Assembly (NCBI RefSeq): GCF_014647975.1 | Contig: NZ_BMQF01000011.1 | Coordinates: 186,001-250,000, forward strand | From: Streptomyces fumigatiscleroticus | GTDB taxonomy: Bacteria; Actinomycetota; Actinomycetes; Streptomycetales; Streptomycetaceae | Length of the DNA stretch: 64,000 nt | Reading direction: 5' to 3' | Part shown: piece by piece, positions 42,633-52,638 of the stretch | Layout: each line of letters starts with the position of its first letter | Numbering within the stretch: the first letter of the stretch is position 1 | The notes under the pieces: model-generated | Database searches by the model: none | The model's input: the letters and a program-made list of their open reading frames with translations, nothing else | Told to the model about the DNA's origin: nothing | Translations under genes and position numbers: made by a program

Positions 42633-44102
42633 TCAGCCGCCCTGCGCGGCGCTCCACTCCTTCAGGGCCGCCACCGCCGCGTCGTACTCCATCGGCCCGT
42701 TCTCCAGACGAAGCTCCAGCATGTGCTTGTAGGCCCGGCCGACGACCGGTCCCGGACCGATGCCGAGGACTTCCATGATCTGGTTGCCGTCCAGGTCCGG
42801 GCGGATCGCGTCCAGCTCCTCCTGCTCCTGAAGGGCCGCGATCCGTTCCTCCAGGCCGTCGTAGGCGCGGGAGAGCGCGGCCGCCTTGCGCTTGTTCCGC
42901 GTCGTGCAGTCCGAGCGGGTCAGCTTGTGGAGGCGGTCGAGCAGCGGTCCCGCGTCACGCACGTAGCGGCGGACCGCGGAATCCGTCCACTCGCCGGTGC
43001 CGTAGCCGTGGAAGCGCAGGTGAAGTTCGACCAGCCGCGAGACGTCCCTCACCAGCTCGTTGGAGTACTTCAGCGCGGTCATGCGCTTCTTCGTCATCTT
43101 CGCCCCGACCACCTCGTGGTGGTGGAACGAGACCCGGCCGTCCTTCTCGAACCGGCGTGTGCGCGGCTTGCCGATGTCGTGCAGCAGCGCGGCCAGGCGC
43201 AGGGTCAGATCGGGGCCGTCCTTCTCCAGAGCCATGGCCTGCTCCAGAACGATCAGCGTGTGGTCGTAGACGTCCTTGTGCCGGTGGTGCTCGTCGCGCT
43301 CCAGACGCAGGGCCGGCAGCTCCGGCAGGACGTACTCGGCGAGACCGGTGTCGACCAGCAGGGTCAGGCCCTTGCGCGGGCTGGCGGACAGCATCAGCTT
43401 GTTCAGCTCGTCCCGCACGCGCTCCGCCGAGACGATCTCGATCCTGCCGGCCATCTCCTTCATGGCCGCCACGACCTCGGGGGCCACCTCGAAGTCCAGC
43501 TGCGCGGCGAAGCGCGCCGCGCGCATCATCCGCAGCGGATCGTCCGAGAAGGACGCCTCGGGGGTGCCCGGAGTCCGCAGCACCCGCGCCGCGAGATCCT
43601 CCAGACCGCCGTGCGGATCGATGAACCTCTTCTCCGGAAGCGCGACCGCCATCGCGTTCACGGTGAAGTCGCGCCGGACGAGGTCCTGCTCGATGGAGTC
43701 GCCGTAGGACACCTCGGGCTTGCGCGAGGTCCGGTCGTAGGCCTCCGACCGGTAGGTGGTCACCTCGATCTGGAAGCAGCGGTCGACGCCTCCGACGCGG
43801 GCCGCCTTCTGCGCCCCGACCGTGCCGAAGGCGATGCCGACCTCCCACACGGCGTCCGCCCAGGGCCGGACGATCCTGAGGACGTCCTGGGGCCGGGCGT
43901 CGGTGGTGAAGTCCAGGTCGTTGCCGAGCCGGCCGAGCAACGCGTCCCGCACCGAGCCGCCGACCAGGGCGAGGGAGAACCCGGCCTCCTCGAAGCGGCG
44001 GGCGAGGTCGTCGGCGACAGGGGCGACCAGCAGCAGTTCACTCACCGCGCGGTGCTGCGCCTGACTCAGGGCACTGGGGTTGTCTTCGTTGGCGTTCGGC
44101 AC
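42633..44102 (-). CDS. pcnA: CCA tRNA nucleotidyltransferase
   Basis: About 489 aa. Adds or repairs the 3' CCA of tRNA. Class II nucleotidyltransferase motifs LVGGSVRDALLG, LDFTTDARP (catalytic aspartates), RRDFTVNAMA and DDPLRMMRAARFAAQL are followed by an HD-type phosphohydrolase domain (LLHDIGKPRTR). Start GTG 44102 lacks a ribosome site but TACCCT eight bases upstream could give a leaderless mRNA. In mycobacteria a NUDIX gene (mutT4) lies between this gene and the DUF6049 gene; here it is absent. Confidence 0.93.
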   Translation of the reverse strand: MPNANEDNPSALSQAQHRAVSELLLVAPVADDLARRFEEAGFSLALVGGSVRDALLGRLGNDLDFTTDARPQDVLRIVRPWADAVWEVGIAFGTVGAQKAARVGGVDRCFQIEVTTYRSEAYDRTSRKPEVSYGDSIEQDLVRRDFTVNAMAVALPEKRFIDPHGGLEDLAARVLRTPGTPEASFSDDPLRMMRAARFAAQLDFEVAPEVVAAMKEMAGRIEIVSAERVRDELNKLMLSASPRKGLTLLVDTGLAEYVLPELPALRLERDEHHRHKDVYDHTLIVLEQAMALEKDGPDLTLRLAALLHDIGKPRTRRFEKDGRVSFHHHEVVGAKMTKKRMTALKYSNELVRDVSRLVELHLRFHGYGTGEWTDSAVRRYVRDAGPLLDRLHKLTRSDCTTRNKRKAAALSRAYDGLEERIAALQEQEELDAIRPDLDGNQIMEVLGIGPGPVVGRAYKHMLELRLENGPMEYDAAVAALKEWSAAQGG

Positions 44103-44356
44103 AACAGAAGAGGGTACGTGGCCCGGGCGCCCGCCAGCGCCTCCGTCGGGCACGCCCGGACACGCCCGCCGATACGCGTACAAGGCCTGCGGACCCGGCG
44201 TACGCAGGCGCTCCCGTAGATAGGGACACATTCGGGGCGGGCCGGCCCGGGGCCTGATCTTGTGGAGCAGTCCGCGGCACTTCCGCTCGGCGCGCCTCGT
44301 TACCATGCGTGGACGCACATTCCGACGACCACTGACGACGAGGGACGGGCGAGCGC

Positions 44357-46747
44357 GTGGCCGAGGCGGCAGACTTCCAGGGGACCACTCCCTCACCTGC
44401 CCGCCGCTGGCTGAGGCGCACCGGGGTACTGCTCGCCGGGGCGCCCCTGCTGGCCGGCCTGTTCCAGGTGCCCGCCGCCCACGCCGCCGTACCGGAGTCC
44501 GTGCGCTCAGCCGCCGGCTCGGGCACCGTGGACGTCGCCGTCGACTCGCTCAGCCCCTCCGTTCCCACGGACGGTGACACGCTCACCGTCTCCGGCACGG
44601 TGACGAACAAGAGCAAGCGGACCGTCACCGACGCCCATGTGGGCCTGCGCGTGGGGGACACGCTCGACACCCGCTCGGCCATCGACTCCGTCGCCAAGGA
44701 CAGCGATGACATCCGGGACCCGCTCGGCTCCGAGATCGGCGGCGCGTACGTCGCGAAGTTCGCCGAGCTCACCCCCGGCGTCTCCGAGCACTTCAACATC
44801 TCGGTCCCGGTCGACGAGCTGGACCTGGGGGAGAACGGCGTCTACCAGCTCGCCGTCTCGCTCTCCGGCCAGACGTCCGCGCAGCCGTGGGAACAGGTCC
44901 TCGGCGTCCAGCGCACGTTCCTGCCGTGGCAGCCCGACGAGGCCGGCACCAAGACGAAGACGACCTACCTGTGGCCGCTCCTGTCCACCGTGCACATGAC
45001 GGCCGAGACGGGGTCGAACGAGCAGCAGACCCCGGTCTTCCGCAACGACGACCTGGCCAAGGAGATCTCCCCGGGCGGCCGTCTCAACCAGATGGTGACG
45101 CTGGGCAAGGACCTCGACGTCACCTGGGTCGTCGACCCGGACCTGCTGGCCTCCGTGGACGCGATGACGGGCAGCTATGAAGTCCGGCGGAAGGGCGGCA
45201 AACCCGTCACGGGCACCCACCAGGCCGTCGCCCGGCAGTGGCTCGCGGACCTCCAGGAGGCGGTGGCGGGCAAGGAGGTCGTGGCGCTGCCCTACGCCGA
45301 TCCGGACCTGGCCTCCCTGGCCCACAACGGCACGAGCGTCGCGGGCTCGCTGAGCCGCCTCAAGGAGGCCACGGACGTCGTCGTCAACACGGTGGAGCCG
45401 ATCCTCCACGTGAAACCGGCCACCGACTTCACCTGGCCCGTGGACGGCGCCGTCGACCCGTCGATCGTCAAGGTCGCCACCTCCGCGGGTGCCGACAAGG
45501 TGATCGCCCGCAGCGACAGCCTCCAGGAGACCGGCGATCTGTCGTACACGCCCTCCGCGGCCCGGCCCATCGGCGGTGGCACGACGGCCGTCGTGGCGGA
45601 CGCCCGGCTGTCGACGGCGTTCGAGGCCGATCTGACGACGGCGTCGGCGTCCACCCTGGCGGTGCAGCGGTTCCTCGCCCAGAGCCTGGCGCTCGACCTC
45701 CAGACCGGCAGACAGCGCAGCATCGTCGTCGCACCGCAGCGCACCCCCTCCGCCGGCCAGGCCCGCGCGATGGCCGAGGCGCTGACGGCCCTCCAGGGCG
45801 GAACCTGGTCGGAATCGCAGGAGCTCACGGCGGCCGCCGCGGCCAAGCCGGACCCGGGTGCCACCACGAAGGTGCCGTCGGCCTCCTCCTATCCCTCCTC
45901 GCTGCGCAGGCAGGAGCTGCCGCGGACGGCCTTCGACCAGATCGCCAGGACGCAGGACAAGCTCGACAACTTCAAGGTGATCCTCACCGACCAGTCCCGG
46001 GTCGTCACCCCCTTCGGCCGGGCCATGAACCGGGAGATGTCCACGTCGTGGCGCGGCAGGGCGGCCAAGGCGGCCGGCTACCGCAACGGTGTGGAGTCCT
46101 ACCTCGGCGGGCTCACCGACCAGGTCAAGCTGATCGACAAGTCGGAGACGAAGCTTTCCGGCCGTAGTGCCACGATCCCCGTGACCGTGCAGAACAACCT
46201 GGTGCAGGGCGTGGAGCACCTGGTGCTGCGGCTCACCTCCACCAACCCGACCCGACTGAAGATCGGGGGCTACGACTACGAGGAACAGCCCGTCACGGTG
46301 TCCGGCGGCCACAGTCAGTCGGTGAAGTTCACCACGTCGGCCAACGCCAACGGCCGGGCGACGGTGGTCGCCCAGCTGTACACCGAGGACGGCCGCAAAT
46401 ACGGTGCCCCCGTCACCTTCGACGTGAAGGTCACCGAGATCACGGTCACCGTCATGCTGGTCATCGGCGGCGGTGTCCTCCTGCTCGCCCTCGCCGGCTT
46501 CCGGATGTACACGCAGCGCAAGCGCGCTGCCGCCCGCGAGACGGACCAGGACGGACCCGACGGGACGGGCGGCGCGGACGGAACCGACGGCGGACCGGAG
46601 AACCCCGAAGGCCCCGAAGACCGTCTCAAGGAGGAGTCCGGGGACCGCCCGCGGGCAGGCGCCCCGGAGCAGCCGAGTGACCCGGCACCGGACACCGCAC
46701 CGGAAAGCGCCGACCCGTCCGGCACGGGTGAGAGAGTGGACCGTTGA
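44357..46747 (+). CDS. DUF6049-family exported membrane protein
   Basis: 796 aa: signal peptide (RRWLRRTGVLLAGAPLLAGLFQVPAAHA), an extracytoplasmic region with an early beta-sandwich (LTVSGTVTNKSKRTVTDAHVGLRVGD), a long alpha/beta middle, another beta domain, one C-terminal transmembrane helix (VTVMLVIGGGVLLLALAGF) and an acidic Gly/Pro tail. It corresponds by order to mycobacterial Rv3909. Function unknown; adjacency to murJ suggests a role in envelope assembly. Confidence 0.85.
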   Translation: MAEAADFQGTTPSPARRWLRRTGVLLAGAPLLAGLFQVPAAHAAVPESVRSAAGSGTVDVAVDSLSPSVPTDGDTLTVSGTVTNKSKRTVTDAHVGLRVGDTLDTRSAIDSVAKDSDDIRDPLGSEIGGAYVAKFAELTPGVSEHFNISVPVDELDLGENGVYQLAVSLSGQTSAQPWEQVLGVQRTFLPWQPDEAGTKTKTTYLWPLLSTVHMTAETGSNEQQTPVFRNDDLAKEISPGGRLNQMVTLGKDLDVTWVVDPDLLASVDAMTGSYEVRRKGGKPVTGTHQAVARQWLADLQEAVAGKEVVALPYADPDLASLAHNGTSVAGSLSRLKEATDVVVNTVEPILHVKPATDFTWPVDGAVDPSIVKVATSAGADKVIARSDSLQETGDLSYTPSAARPIGGGTTAVVADARLSTAFEADLTTASASTLAVQRFLAQSLALDLQTGRQRSIVVAPQRTPSAGQARAMAEALTALQGGTWSESQELTAAAAAKPDPGATTKVPSASSYPSSLRRQELPRTAFDQIARTQDKLDNFKVILTDQSRVVTPFGRAMNREMSTSWRGRAAKAAGYRNGVESYLGGLTDQVKLIDKSETKLSGRSATIPVTVQNNLVQGVEHLVLRLTSTNPTRLKIGGYDYEEQPVTVSGGHSQSVKFTTSANANGRATVVAQLYTEDGRKYGAPVTFDVKVTEITVTVMLVIGGGVLLLALAGFRMYTQRKRAAARETDQDGPDGTGGADGTDGGPENPEGPEDRLKEESGDRPRAGAPEQPSDPAPDTAPESADPSGTGERVDR

Positions 46748-46791
46748 GGATGTCGTGGCCGGTGGGCCCGGGACGATGAGGTGGGGTAACC

Positions 46792-49038
46792 ATGAACGCG
46801 CCGTACGACGGTGACCGCGGCCAGGCCGTGGGCGGCCCGGGCCACCCCGAGGACCCGCCGCCCGACCACGGCCAGGTGCCGCCGCAGCAGCCCGCGGACA
46901 TGTACCTCCAGGACGCCTTCGGCCAGGACCCCTACCGGGCGCAGGACCTCTCCGCCCAGGACCCGGTCACCGAGGCGCTCTACGACCGCTCCGCGCACCC
47001 CCCGCCGCCTCCGGGCACGTACCAGCCCCAGCCGCCGCTGTACTCCCAGCCGCCGCAGCACCCGTACGCCCCCGACCCGCGTCTGTGGGCCCGGACCCCG
47101 CCGCCGGAGCCGGAGGGCCCGACCCAGTACCTGCCCTACGGCGACGACCCGCGGACGACCCAGTTCGTGGGCGTGGACGACCTGGTCACCCAGGCGGGCG
47201 AGCAGCCCGCCCAGCACGACGCCTTCGCGCACCTGTTCCGCGACCAGCAGCAGGGCAGCGGCCACCCGTCGTACGAGTCACCGGGAGTGCCCGCCCCGTC
47301 CCCGGCTCCGGCCCCGTTCGGGACGGCTCCGCCGCCCGTGACCGAGGCGCCCGAACCCGCGCCGGAGCCGGCGCCGGCTCCCGCACCGGCCGCCGCGCCC
47401 AAGAAGGGCGGCCGCGCGGCCGGCCTGCTGAAGTCCAGCGCCGTGATGGCCGCGGGCACGATGGTCTCCCGCCTCACCGGCTTCGTCCGCTCCGCGCTGA
47501 TCGTCTCCGCACTCGGCGTCGGCCTGCTCGGCGACACCTTCCAGGTCGCCTACCAGCTGCCGACGATGATCTACATCCTGACCGTCGGCGGCGGCCTCAA
47601 CTCCGTCTTCGTGCCGCAGCTCGTGCGGGCCATGAAGGAGGACGAGGACGGCGGCGAGGCGTACGCCAACCGCCTGCTCACCCTGGTGATGGTGGCGCTC
47701 GGCGCGCTCACGGTCCTCGCAGTCCTCGGCGCGCCCGTCCTGATCCGTCTGCTGTCCGACCCGGTCGCCAGCGACCCCGCGGCCAACGAGGTCGGCATCA
47801 CCTTCATCCGGTACTTCATGCCCTCGATCTTCTTCATGGGCATCCACGTGGTGATGGGGCAGATCCTCAACGCGCGCGGGCGGTTCGGCGCGATGATGTG
47901 GACGCCCGTCCTGAACAACATCGTCATCATCGTGACGCTGGGGACGTTCATCTGGGTCTACGGCACTGCGGCCGACTCCGGGATGAAGGTCACCAACATC
48001 CCGCCGGAGGGCCAGCGCCTCCTCGGCGTCGGCGTGCTGCTCGGTCTCGTCGTGCAGGCCCTGGCGATGATCCCCTACCTGCGCGAGACCGGCTTCCGGC
48101 TGCGGCCGCGCTTCGACTGGAAGGGTGCCGGCCTCGGCAAGGCGGTGACGCTCGCCAAGTGGACCTTCTTCTTCGTCCTCGCCAACCAGGCCGGCGCGAT
48201 CGTCGTCTCCCAGCTGTCCACCGCCGCGGGCAAGGACTCGCCGGTCGACGGCACCGGCTTCTCCGCCTATGCCAACGCCCAGCTGATCTGGGGCCTGCCG
48301 CAGGCGATCATCACCGTCTCGCTGATGGCCGCCCTGCTGCCGCGTCTGTCGCGCTCGGCGGCCGAGGGCGACGGCGGTGCCGTCCGCGACGACATCTCGC
48401 AGGGCCTGCGCACGACCGCGGTCGCCATCGTGCCCATCGCGTTCGGCTTCGTCGCGCTCGGCATCCCGATGTGCACGCTGATCTTCGGTTCCTCGGGCAC
48501 CAGCGAGGCCACCAACATGGGCTACATGCTGATGGCCTTCGGCCTCGGTCTGATCCCCTACTCGGTCCAGTACGTCGTCCTGCGCGCCTTCTACGCCTAC
48601 GAGGACACCCGCACGCCCTTCTACAACACGGTCATCGTGGCCGCGGTCAACGCGGGCGCCTCGGCCCTGTGCTACGTCCTGATCCCCTCACGCTGGGCCG
48701 TCGTCGGCATGGCCGCCTCCTACGGCCTGGCCTACGCGATCGGTGTCGGCGTCGCCTGGCGCCGGCTGCGCAAGCGGCTGGGCGGGGACCTGGACGGCTC
48801 CCGCGTGCTGCGGACGTACGCCCGGCTCGGCATCGCGTCGGTCCCGGCCGCGCTGCTCAGCGGAGCGGCCTGCTACGGCATCGGCCACTCGCTCGGTCAG
48901 GGCGTCGTGGGCTCCTTCGCCGCACTGCTGGCCGGAGGGGCCGTCCTGCTCGGCATCTTCTACGTCGCGGCCCGCCGCATGCGCATCGAGGAACTCAACT
49001 CGCTGGTCGGCATGGTCCGCGGGCGCCTGGGTCGCTGA
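46792..49038 (+). CDS. murJ: Lipid II flippase MurJ (MviN)
   Basis: 748 aa. A ~205-residue Pro/Gln/Ala-rich cytoplasmic extension, then about 14 transmembrane helices beginning LLKSSAVMAAGTMVSRLTGFVRSALI, the MviN signature. Flips lipid II across the membrane for peptidoglycan synthesis. The start follows GAGGTGGGG. In mycobacteria the orthologue is fused to a C-terminal pseudokinase and extracellular domain; here that part is the next gene, starting 141 bp later. Confidence 0.94.
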   Translation: MNAPYDGDRGQAVGGPGHPEDPPPDHGQVPPQQPADMYLQDAFGQDPYRAQDLSAQDPVTEALYDRSAHPPPPPGTYQPQPPLYSQPPQHPYAPDPRLWARTPPPEPEGPTQYLPYGDDPRTTQFVGVDDLVTQAGEQPAQHDAFAHLFRDQQQGSGHPSYESPGVPAPSPAPAPFGTAPPPVTEAPEPAPEPAPAPAPAAAPKKGGRAAGLLKSSAVMAAGTMVSRLTGFVRSALIVSALGVGLLGDTFQVAYQLPTMIYILTVGGGLNSVFVPQLVRAMKEDEDGGEAYANRLLTLVMVALGALTVLAVLGAPVLIRLLSDPVASDPAANEVGITFIRYFMPSIFFMGIHVVMGQILNARGRFGAMMWTPVLNNIVIIVTLGTFIWVYGTAADSGMKVTNIPPEGQRLLGVGVLLGLVVQALAMIPYLRETGFRLRPRFDWKGAGLGKAVTLAKWTFFFVLANQAGAIVVSQLSTAAGKDSPVDGTGFSAYANAQLIWGLPQAIITVSLMAALLPRLSRSAAEGDGGAVRDDISQGLRTTAVAIVPIAFGFVALGIPMCTLIFGSSGTSEATNMGYMLMAFGLGLIPYSVQYVVLRAFYAYEDTRTPFYNTVIVAAVNAGASALCYVLIPSRWAVVGMAASYGLAYAIGVGVAWRRLRKRLGGDLDGSRVLRTYARLGIASVPAALLSGAACYGIGHSLGQGVVGSFAALLAGGAVLLGIFYVAARRMRIEELNSLVGMVRGRLGR

Positions 49039-49178
49039 GACGGGGGGGAAGCGCACAACCATCGTCCGCCACCGTGTGTCGTGCATAGCGGCGGACTGTG
49101 GGCACAATTGGTTTCGGCGTCGGACGGCGCGCAACGGGTGTCGACCGGCGCGCAACGGATGGGGAGGCAGGAACGACG

Positions 49179-50867
49179 GTGGCGGAACGAAGCACGGCTG
49201 CCGTCGACGTGGCAGACAACAGCGGCGAGGGGTCGCTGACCGCACAGGCGGACCAGTCCACGGCCGACGGGGTGGCCAAGAACCGGGAGCGGGACACGGA
49301 AAGCGACGAGGCGCAGCACGGCGGCGGGACTGAGGGTTTCAAGGCCTCACCTCCCGAGCTGCACAGCGGCCACAAACTGGCCAGACGCTATCGCCTCGAG
49401 GAGTGCGTCACTCGTCTGGACGGATTCAGCAGCTGGCGGGCTGTGGACGAGAAACTCCGTCGTGCCGTCGGTGTCCATGTCCTGCCCGCGGACCACGCAC
49501 GGGCCCGCACCGTGCTGGCCGCGGCCCGCTCCTCCGCGCTGCTCGGCGATCCCCGCTTCGTCCAGGTACTGGACGCCGTCGAGGAGAACGACCTCGTCTA
49601 CGTCGTCCACGAGTGGCTCCCCGACGCCACCGAACTGACCACACTCCTCGCCTCCGGCCCGCTGGAGGTGTACGACGCCTACCAGATGGTCAGCCAGGTC
49701 TCCGCCGCCATGGCCGCCGCCCACCGCGAGGGCCTCGCCCATCTGCGTCTGAACCCCAACGCCGTGCTGCGCACCTCGACCGGCCAGTGGCGCATCCGCG
49801 GCCTGGCGGTCAACGCCGCGCTGCGCGGCATCAAGTCCGACACCCCGCAGCGCACCGACACGGAGGCCATCGGCGCCCTGCTCTACGCGGCGCTGACCCA
49901 GCGCTGGCCGTACGAGAACGACGCCTACGGTCTGTCCGGCCTGCCCAAGGACCTCGGTCTGATCCCGCCCGACCAGGTACGCGCCGGCGTCCACCGCGGA
50001 CTGTCGGAGCTCGCCATGCGGGCGCTCGCCAACGACGGCGCCACCGCCTCCCGCCACGAGTCCCCCTGCACCACGCCGGAGGAACTGGTCAAGGCGATCG
50101 GGGAGATGCCCCGCATCCGCCCGCCGGAGCCGGCGTTCACCGCCCCGCCCGAGTACCAGCGCACGACGTACCAGCAGGGCTCGTACGGCCGTTCCGCTCC
50201 GCACCCGGGCGTCACGCAGCCGGTGCCGTCCCCTCCGCCCCCGTTGCAGAGCCGCACCGGCAAGGTCCTCAAGTGGGCCGTGTCGGCCCTGCTGATCGCC
50301 GCGCTCGGCCTCGGCAGCTGGCAGCTGGCGGATGCCCTGATGGACCAGGGCGGCAAGTCGGAGGAGGGCAACCAGACCCAGACGACGGACGGGGACGACA
50401 AGAAGCCGACGAAGTCCGCCAGCCGGCCGATCGCGATCAGCAGCGTCCGGGACTTCGACCCCTTCGGTGACGGCTCCGAGAAGCCCTCCGACGTCGGCAA
50501 GACCTACGACGACAGCACCGCGACGTACTGGGAGACGAACTACTACAACGGCGCCGACTTCGGAAATCTGAAGTCCGGCCTCGGCCTCGTCCTCGACCTC
50601 GGCAAGACCCAGGAGGTCGGGAAGGTGACCGTCACCTTCATGGGATCGACCTCGGTCGAGCTCCGTGCCGCCTCCGGTACGGCAGGCACGGAGCCCACCT
50701 CCTTCGACGCCTACTCCAAGGTCGCCGAAGGCTCCGGCACGAGCGTGACGCTCCAGCCGGACCAGACCGTGAAGACCCGCTACCTACTGGTCTGGCTGAC
50801 CAAGCTGCCACTGACCGAGGAAGGCACCTACCGTGGCCGGGTCGCGGACATCAAGGTGACCAGCTGA
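49179..50867 (+). CDS. Membrane pseudokinase with extracellular discoidin-like domain
   Basis: About 562 aa. An STPK-like domain (residues ~70-310) has lost catalysis: the HRD loop reads AHLRLNPNAVL, DFG reads RGL, and no lysine is evident in the ATP strand (RAVGVHVLPAD). Then come a Pro-rich linker, one transmembrane helix (WAVSALLIAALGLGSWQLADAL) and a ~150-residue extracellular beta domain (YDDSTATYWETNYYN, GLGLVLDLGKTQEVGKVTVTFMG) resembling F5/8-type carbohydrate-binding modules. GTG 49179 follows GGCAGGAACG. This is the split-off partner of mycobacterial MviN, likely a scaffold that regulates MurJ. Confidence 0.85.
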   Translation: MAERSTAAVDVADNSGEGSLTAQADQSTADGVAKNRERDTESDEAQHGGGTEGFKASPPELHSGHKLARRYRLEECVTRLDGFSSWRAVDEKLRRAVGVHVLPADHARARTVLAAARSSALLGDPRFVQVLDAVEENDLVYVVHEWLPDATELTTLLASGPLEVYDAYQMVSQVSAAMAAAHREGLAHLRLNPNAVLRTSTGQWRIRGLAVNAALRGIKSDTPQRTDTEAIGALLYAALTQRWPYENDAYGLSGLPKDLGLIPPDQVRAGVHRGLSELAMRALANDGATASRHESPCTTPEELVKAIGEMPRIRPPEPAFTAPPEYQRTTYQQGSYGRSAPHPGVTQPVPSPPPPLQSRTGKVLKWAVSALLIAALGLGSWQLADALMDQGGKSEEGNQTQTTDGDDKKPTKSASRPIAISSVRDFDPFGDGSEKPSDVGKTYDDSTATYWETNYYNGADFGNLKSGLGLVLDLGKTQEVGKVTVTFMGSTSVELRAASGTAGTEPTSFDAYSKVAEGSGTSVTLQPDQTVKTRYLLVWLTKLPLTEEGTYRGRVADIKVTS

Positions 50868-50892
50868 GGTCGTCGACGAGGGAGGGGGTCCG

Positions 50893-51618
50893 ATGGCAGA
50901 TGACACCGCATACGGCGACGCGAGCGATCAGGACCTCCTCACCCGGCATGTGAAGGGTGACCCCGACGCCTTCGGCGAGCTGGTCCGCCGGCACCGGGAC
51001 CGCCTGTGGGCCGTGGCGCTGCGGACGCTGGGAGACCGGGAAGAGGCCGCCGACGCGGTCCAGGACGCTCTGGTCTCGGCCTACCGGGCCGCCCACACCT
51101 TCCGCGGCCAGTCGGCCGTGACCACGTGGCTGCACCGCATCACGGTGAACGCCTGCCTGGACCGTGCCCGCAAGGCGGCCTCCCGGAAGACCGCTCCGGT
51201 CGACGACACCGAACGTCTGGAGCAGCTGCTGGAGCCGCATGAGTCGGCCGCCGCTCCGGCCGAACGCAACGACCTGCACCGCCAGCTCCTCGAAGCCCTG
51301 GAGACCCTTCCGCCCGACCAGCGGGCGGCCCTGGTCCTGGTGGACATGCAGGGGTACCCGGTGGCCGAGGCCGCCCGCATGCTCGATGTACCGACCGGCA
51401 CGGTGAAGAGCCGGTGCGCCCGCGGCCGGGCCAGACTCCTTCCCCTCCTCACCCATCTCCGGCCCGGAAACAGTGGTGACGCGAAGAAGCCGGACGGGGA
51501 ACGGAACCGGACGCAGGGGACATCCGTCCCACCCGCAGCGGGACCGCGGACGACGGCACCGCGTGACCCGGGGCCGAGTGATTCAGCTGCTGTGAAGGGC
51601 GGAGGTGGACGAGCGTGA
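50893..51618 (+). CDS. sigM: ECF sigma factor SigM
   Basis: 241-aa group 4 sigma factor. Region 2 (DAFGELVRRHRDRLWAVALRTLGDREEAADAVQDALVSA) and region 4 (LEALETLPPDQRAALVLVDMQGYPVAEAARMLDVPTGTVKSR) are intact. A ~65-residue C-terminal tail, rich in Gly/Pro/Arg, is longer than usual. The stop overlaps the rsmA start (GTGA), giving coupled synthesis of sigma and anti-sigma. The regulon is not inferable here. Confidence 0.93.
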   Translation: MADDTAYGDASDQDLLTRHVKGDPDAFGELVRRHRDRLWAVALRTLGDREEAADAVQDALVSAYRAAHTFRGQSAVTTWLHRITVNACLDRARKAASRKTAPVDDTERLEQLLEPHESAAAPAERNDLHRQLLEALETLPPDQRAALVLVDMQGYPVAEAARMLDVPTGTVKSRCARGRARLLPLLTHLRPGNSGDAKKPDGERNRTQGTSVPPAAGPRTTAPRDPGPSDSAAVKGGGGRA

Positions 51619-52547
51619 CGTCGACGACGGACATGTCCGGGCACCCTGACGTCGCGGAGATCTCCGACCTCTCCGAAGGGCTGCTCCCACCATCACGCAG
51701 CGCGGACGTACGACGGCATCTGGACGAGTGCGAGCTCTGCGCGGACGTCTACGCGTCGCTGGAGGAGATCAGGGGACTGCTCGGTTCCTTGCCCGGACCG
51801 CCCCGTATGCCCGCCGACGTGGCCGGCCGTATCGACGCCGCCCTCGCCGCGGAGGCACTGCTCAACGCCACGGCGCTCCCGGGGGCCCACGAGGCGGCGG
51901 TGGTCGGCGTGTCCGGCTCCGCACCGGACGAGGACACCGGCGTCCGTGTTTCACGTGAAACATCGGTGCCGGCGGCCCGCCCGGGCGGCCGGGCCCGCAT
52001 GTCCACCACCGGGCCGGGCCGGAAGGACCGCAGGCGCGAGCAGCGGCGCAGGATCGCTGTTCTGGGTTCGGTGTTCGCCGCCGCTGTCCTCGGGCTCGGC
52101 TCCGTGCTGCTGGCGTCGTTCCAGGACGGCGATCCGTCCGACAACACCGCCCATCGCCAGCAGTCCGCCGCCGCGGACACCTTCTCCGAGGGCAAGCTGG
52201 AGAAACAGGTCGCCGATCTTCTCGACCAGAACCCGGGCGCCCGCACCGGCAGCCGCACGCCGCGGAGTCTCGGAGTGGAGTCCGAGTCCGAGTCCGGCAC
52301 CGAGGGACCTCGCGTCTTCAAGCAGCCCACCGTTCCCGACTGCGTGCAGCAAGGCATCGGCCGCAGCGAACCGGCCCTCGCCACCGAGGAAGGGACGTTC
52401 AAGGGGACGGAGGCGCTGCTCGTGATACTGCCCGACGCCTCCGACGACACCCGGGTCACCGCGTACATCGTGGAGTCGACGTGCGCCGACCAGCCGTCGG
52501 CCGCCACGGCCAAGGTGCTCCTGAAGCGCTCCTACGTACATTCGTAG
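51615..52547 (+). CDS. rsmA: Anti-sigma factor RsmA
   Basis: 310 aa. N-terminal anti-sigma domain with the zinc-type H-x3-C-x2-C arrangement (RRHLDECELCADVYASL); S. coelicolor RsmA is reported with an Fe-S cluster in this position. A linker (residues ~75-145), one transmembrane helix (RIAVLGSVFAAAVLGLGSVLLASF) and an extracytoplasmic sensor domain follow. It overlaps sigM by four bases. parS site 11 lies in the linker and is read in frame as V-S-R-E-T. Confidence 0.9.
   Translation: MTSTTDMSGHPDVAEISDLSEGLLPPSRSADVRRHLDECELCADVYASLEEIRGLLGSLPGPPRMPADVAGRIDAALAAEALLNATALPGAHEAAVVGVSGSAPDEDTGVRVSRETSVPAARPGGRARMSTTGPGRKDRRREQRRRIAVLGSVFAAAVLGLGSVLLASFQDGDPSDNTAHRQQSAAADTFSEGKLEKQVADLLDQNPGARTGSRTPRSLGVESESESGTEGPRVFKQPTVPDCVQQGIGRSEPALATEEGTFKGTEALLVILPDASDDTRVTAYIVESTCADQPSAATAKVLLKRSYVHS
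51948..51961. other. parS: parS site 11, inside rsmA
   Basis: Perfect parS in the rsmA linker. The reading frame gives GTT TCA CGT GAA AC (VSRET). Confidence 0.95.
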
Positions 52548-52638
52548 CCGGCTCGCGGCACGCTCCCGGGCCCAGCGCTCTGTTCCCGCTCTGCGTGGTA
52601 TCTCGTCCGTGCTCCCTCGCGAGTGCTCGGACACAGCG

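Noticed and set aside
44103..44356. Possible mutT4-like NUDIX gene between pcnA and the DUF6049 gene
   Set aside because: Expected from mycobacterial order, but the 254-bp gap contains no NUDIX box.
45403..45416. CACGTGAAAC half-site in the DUF6049 gene
   Set aside because: Three mismatches to parS in the left half; chance occurrence in coding DNA is likely.
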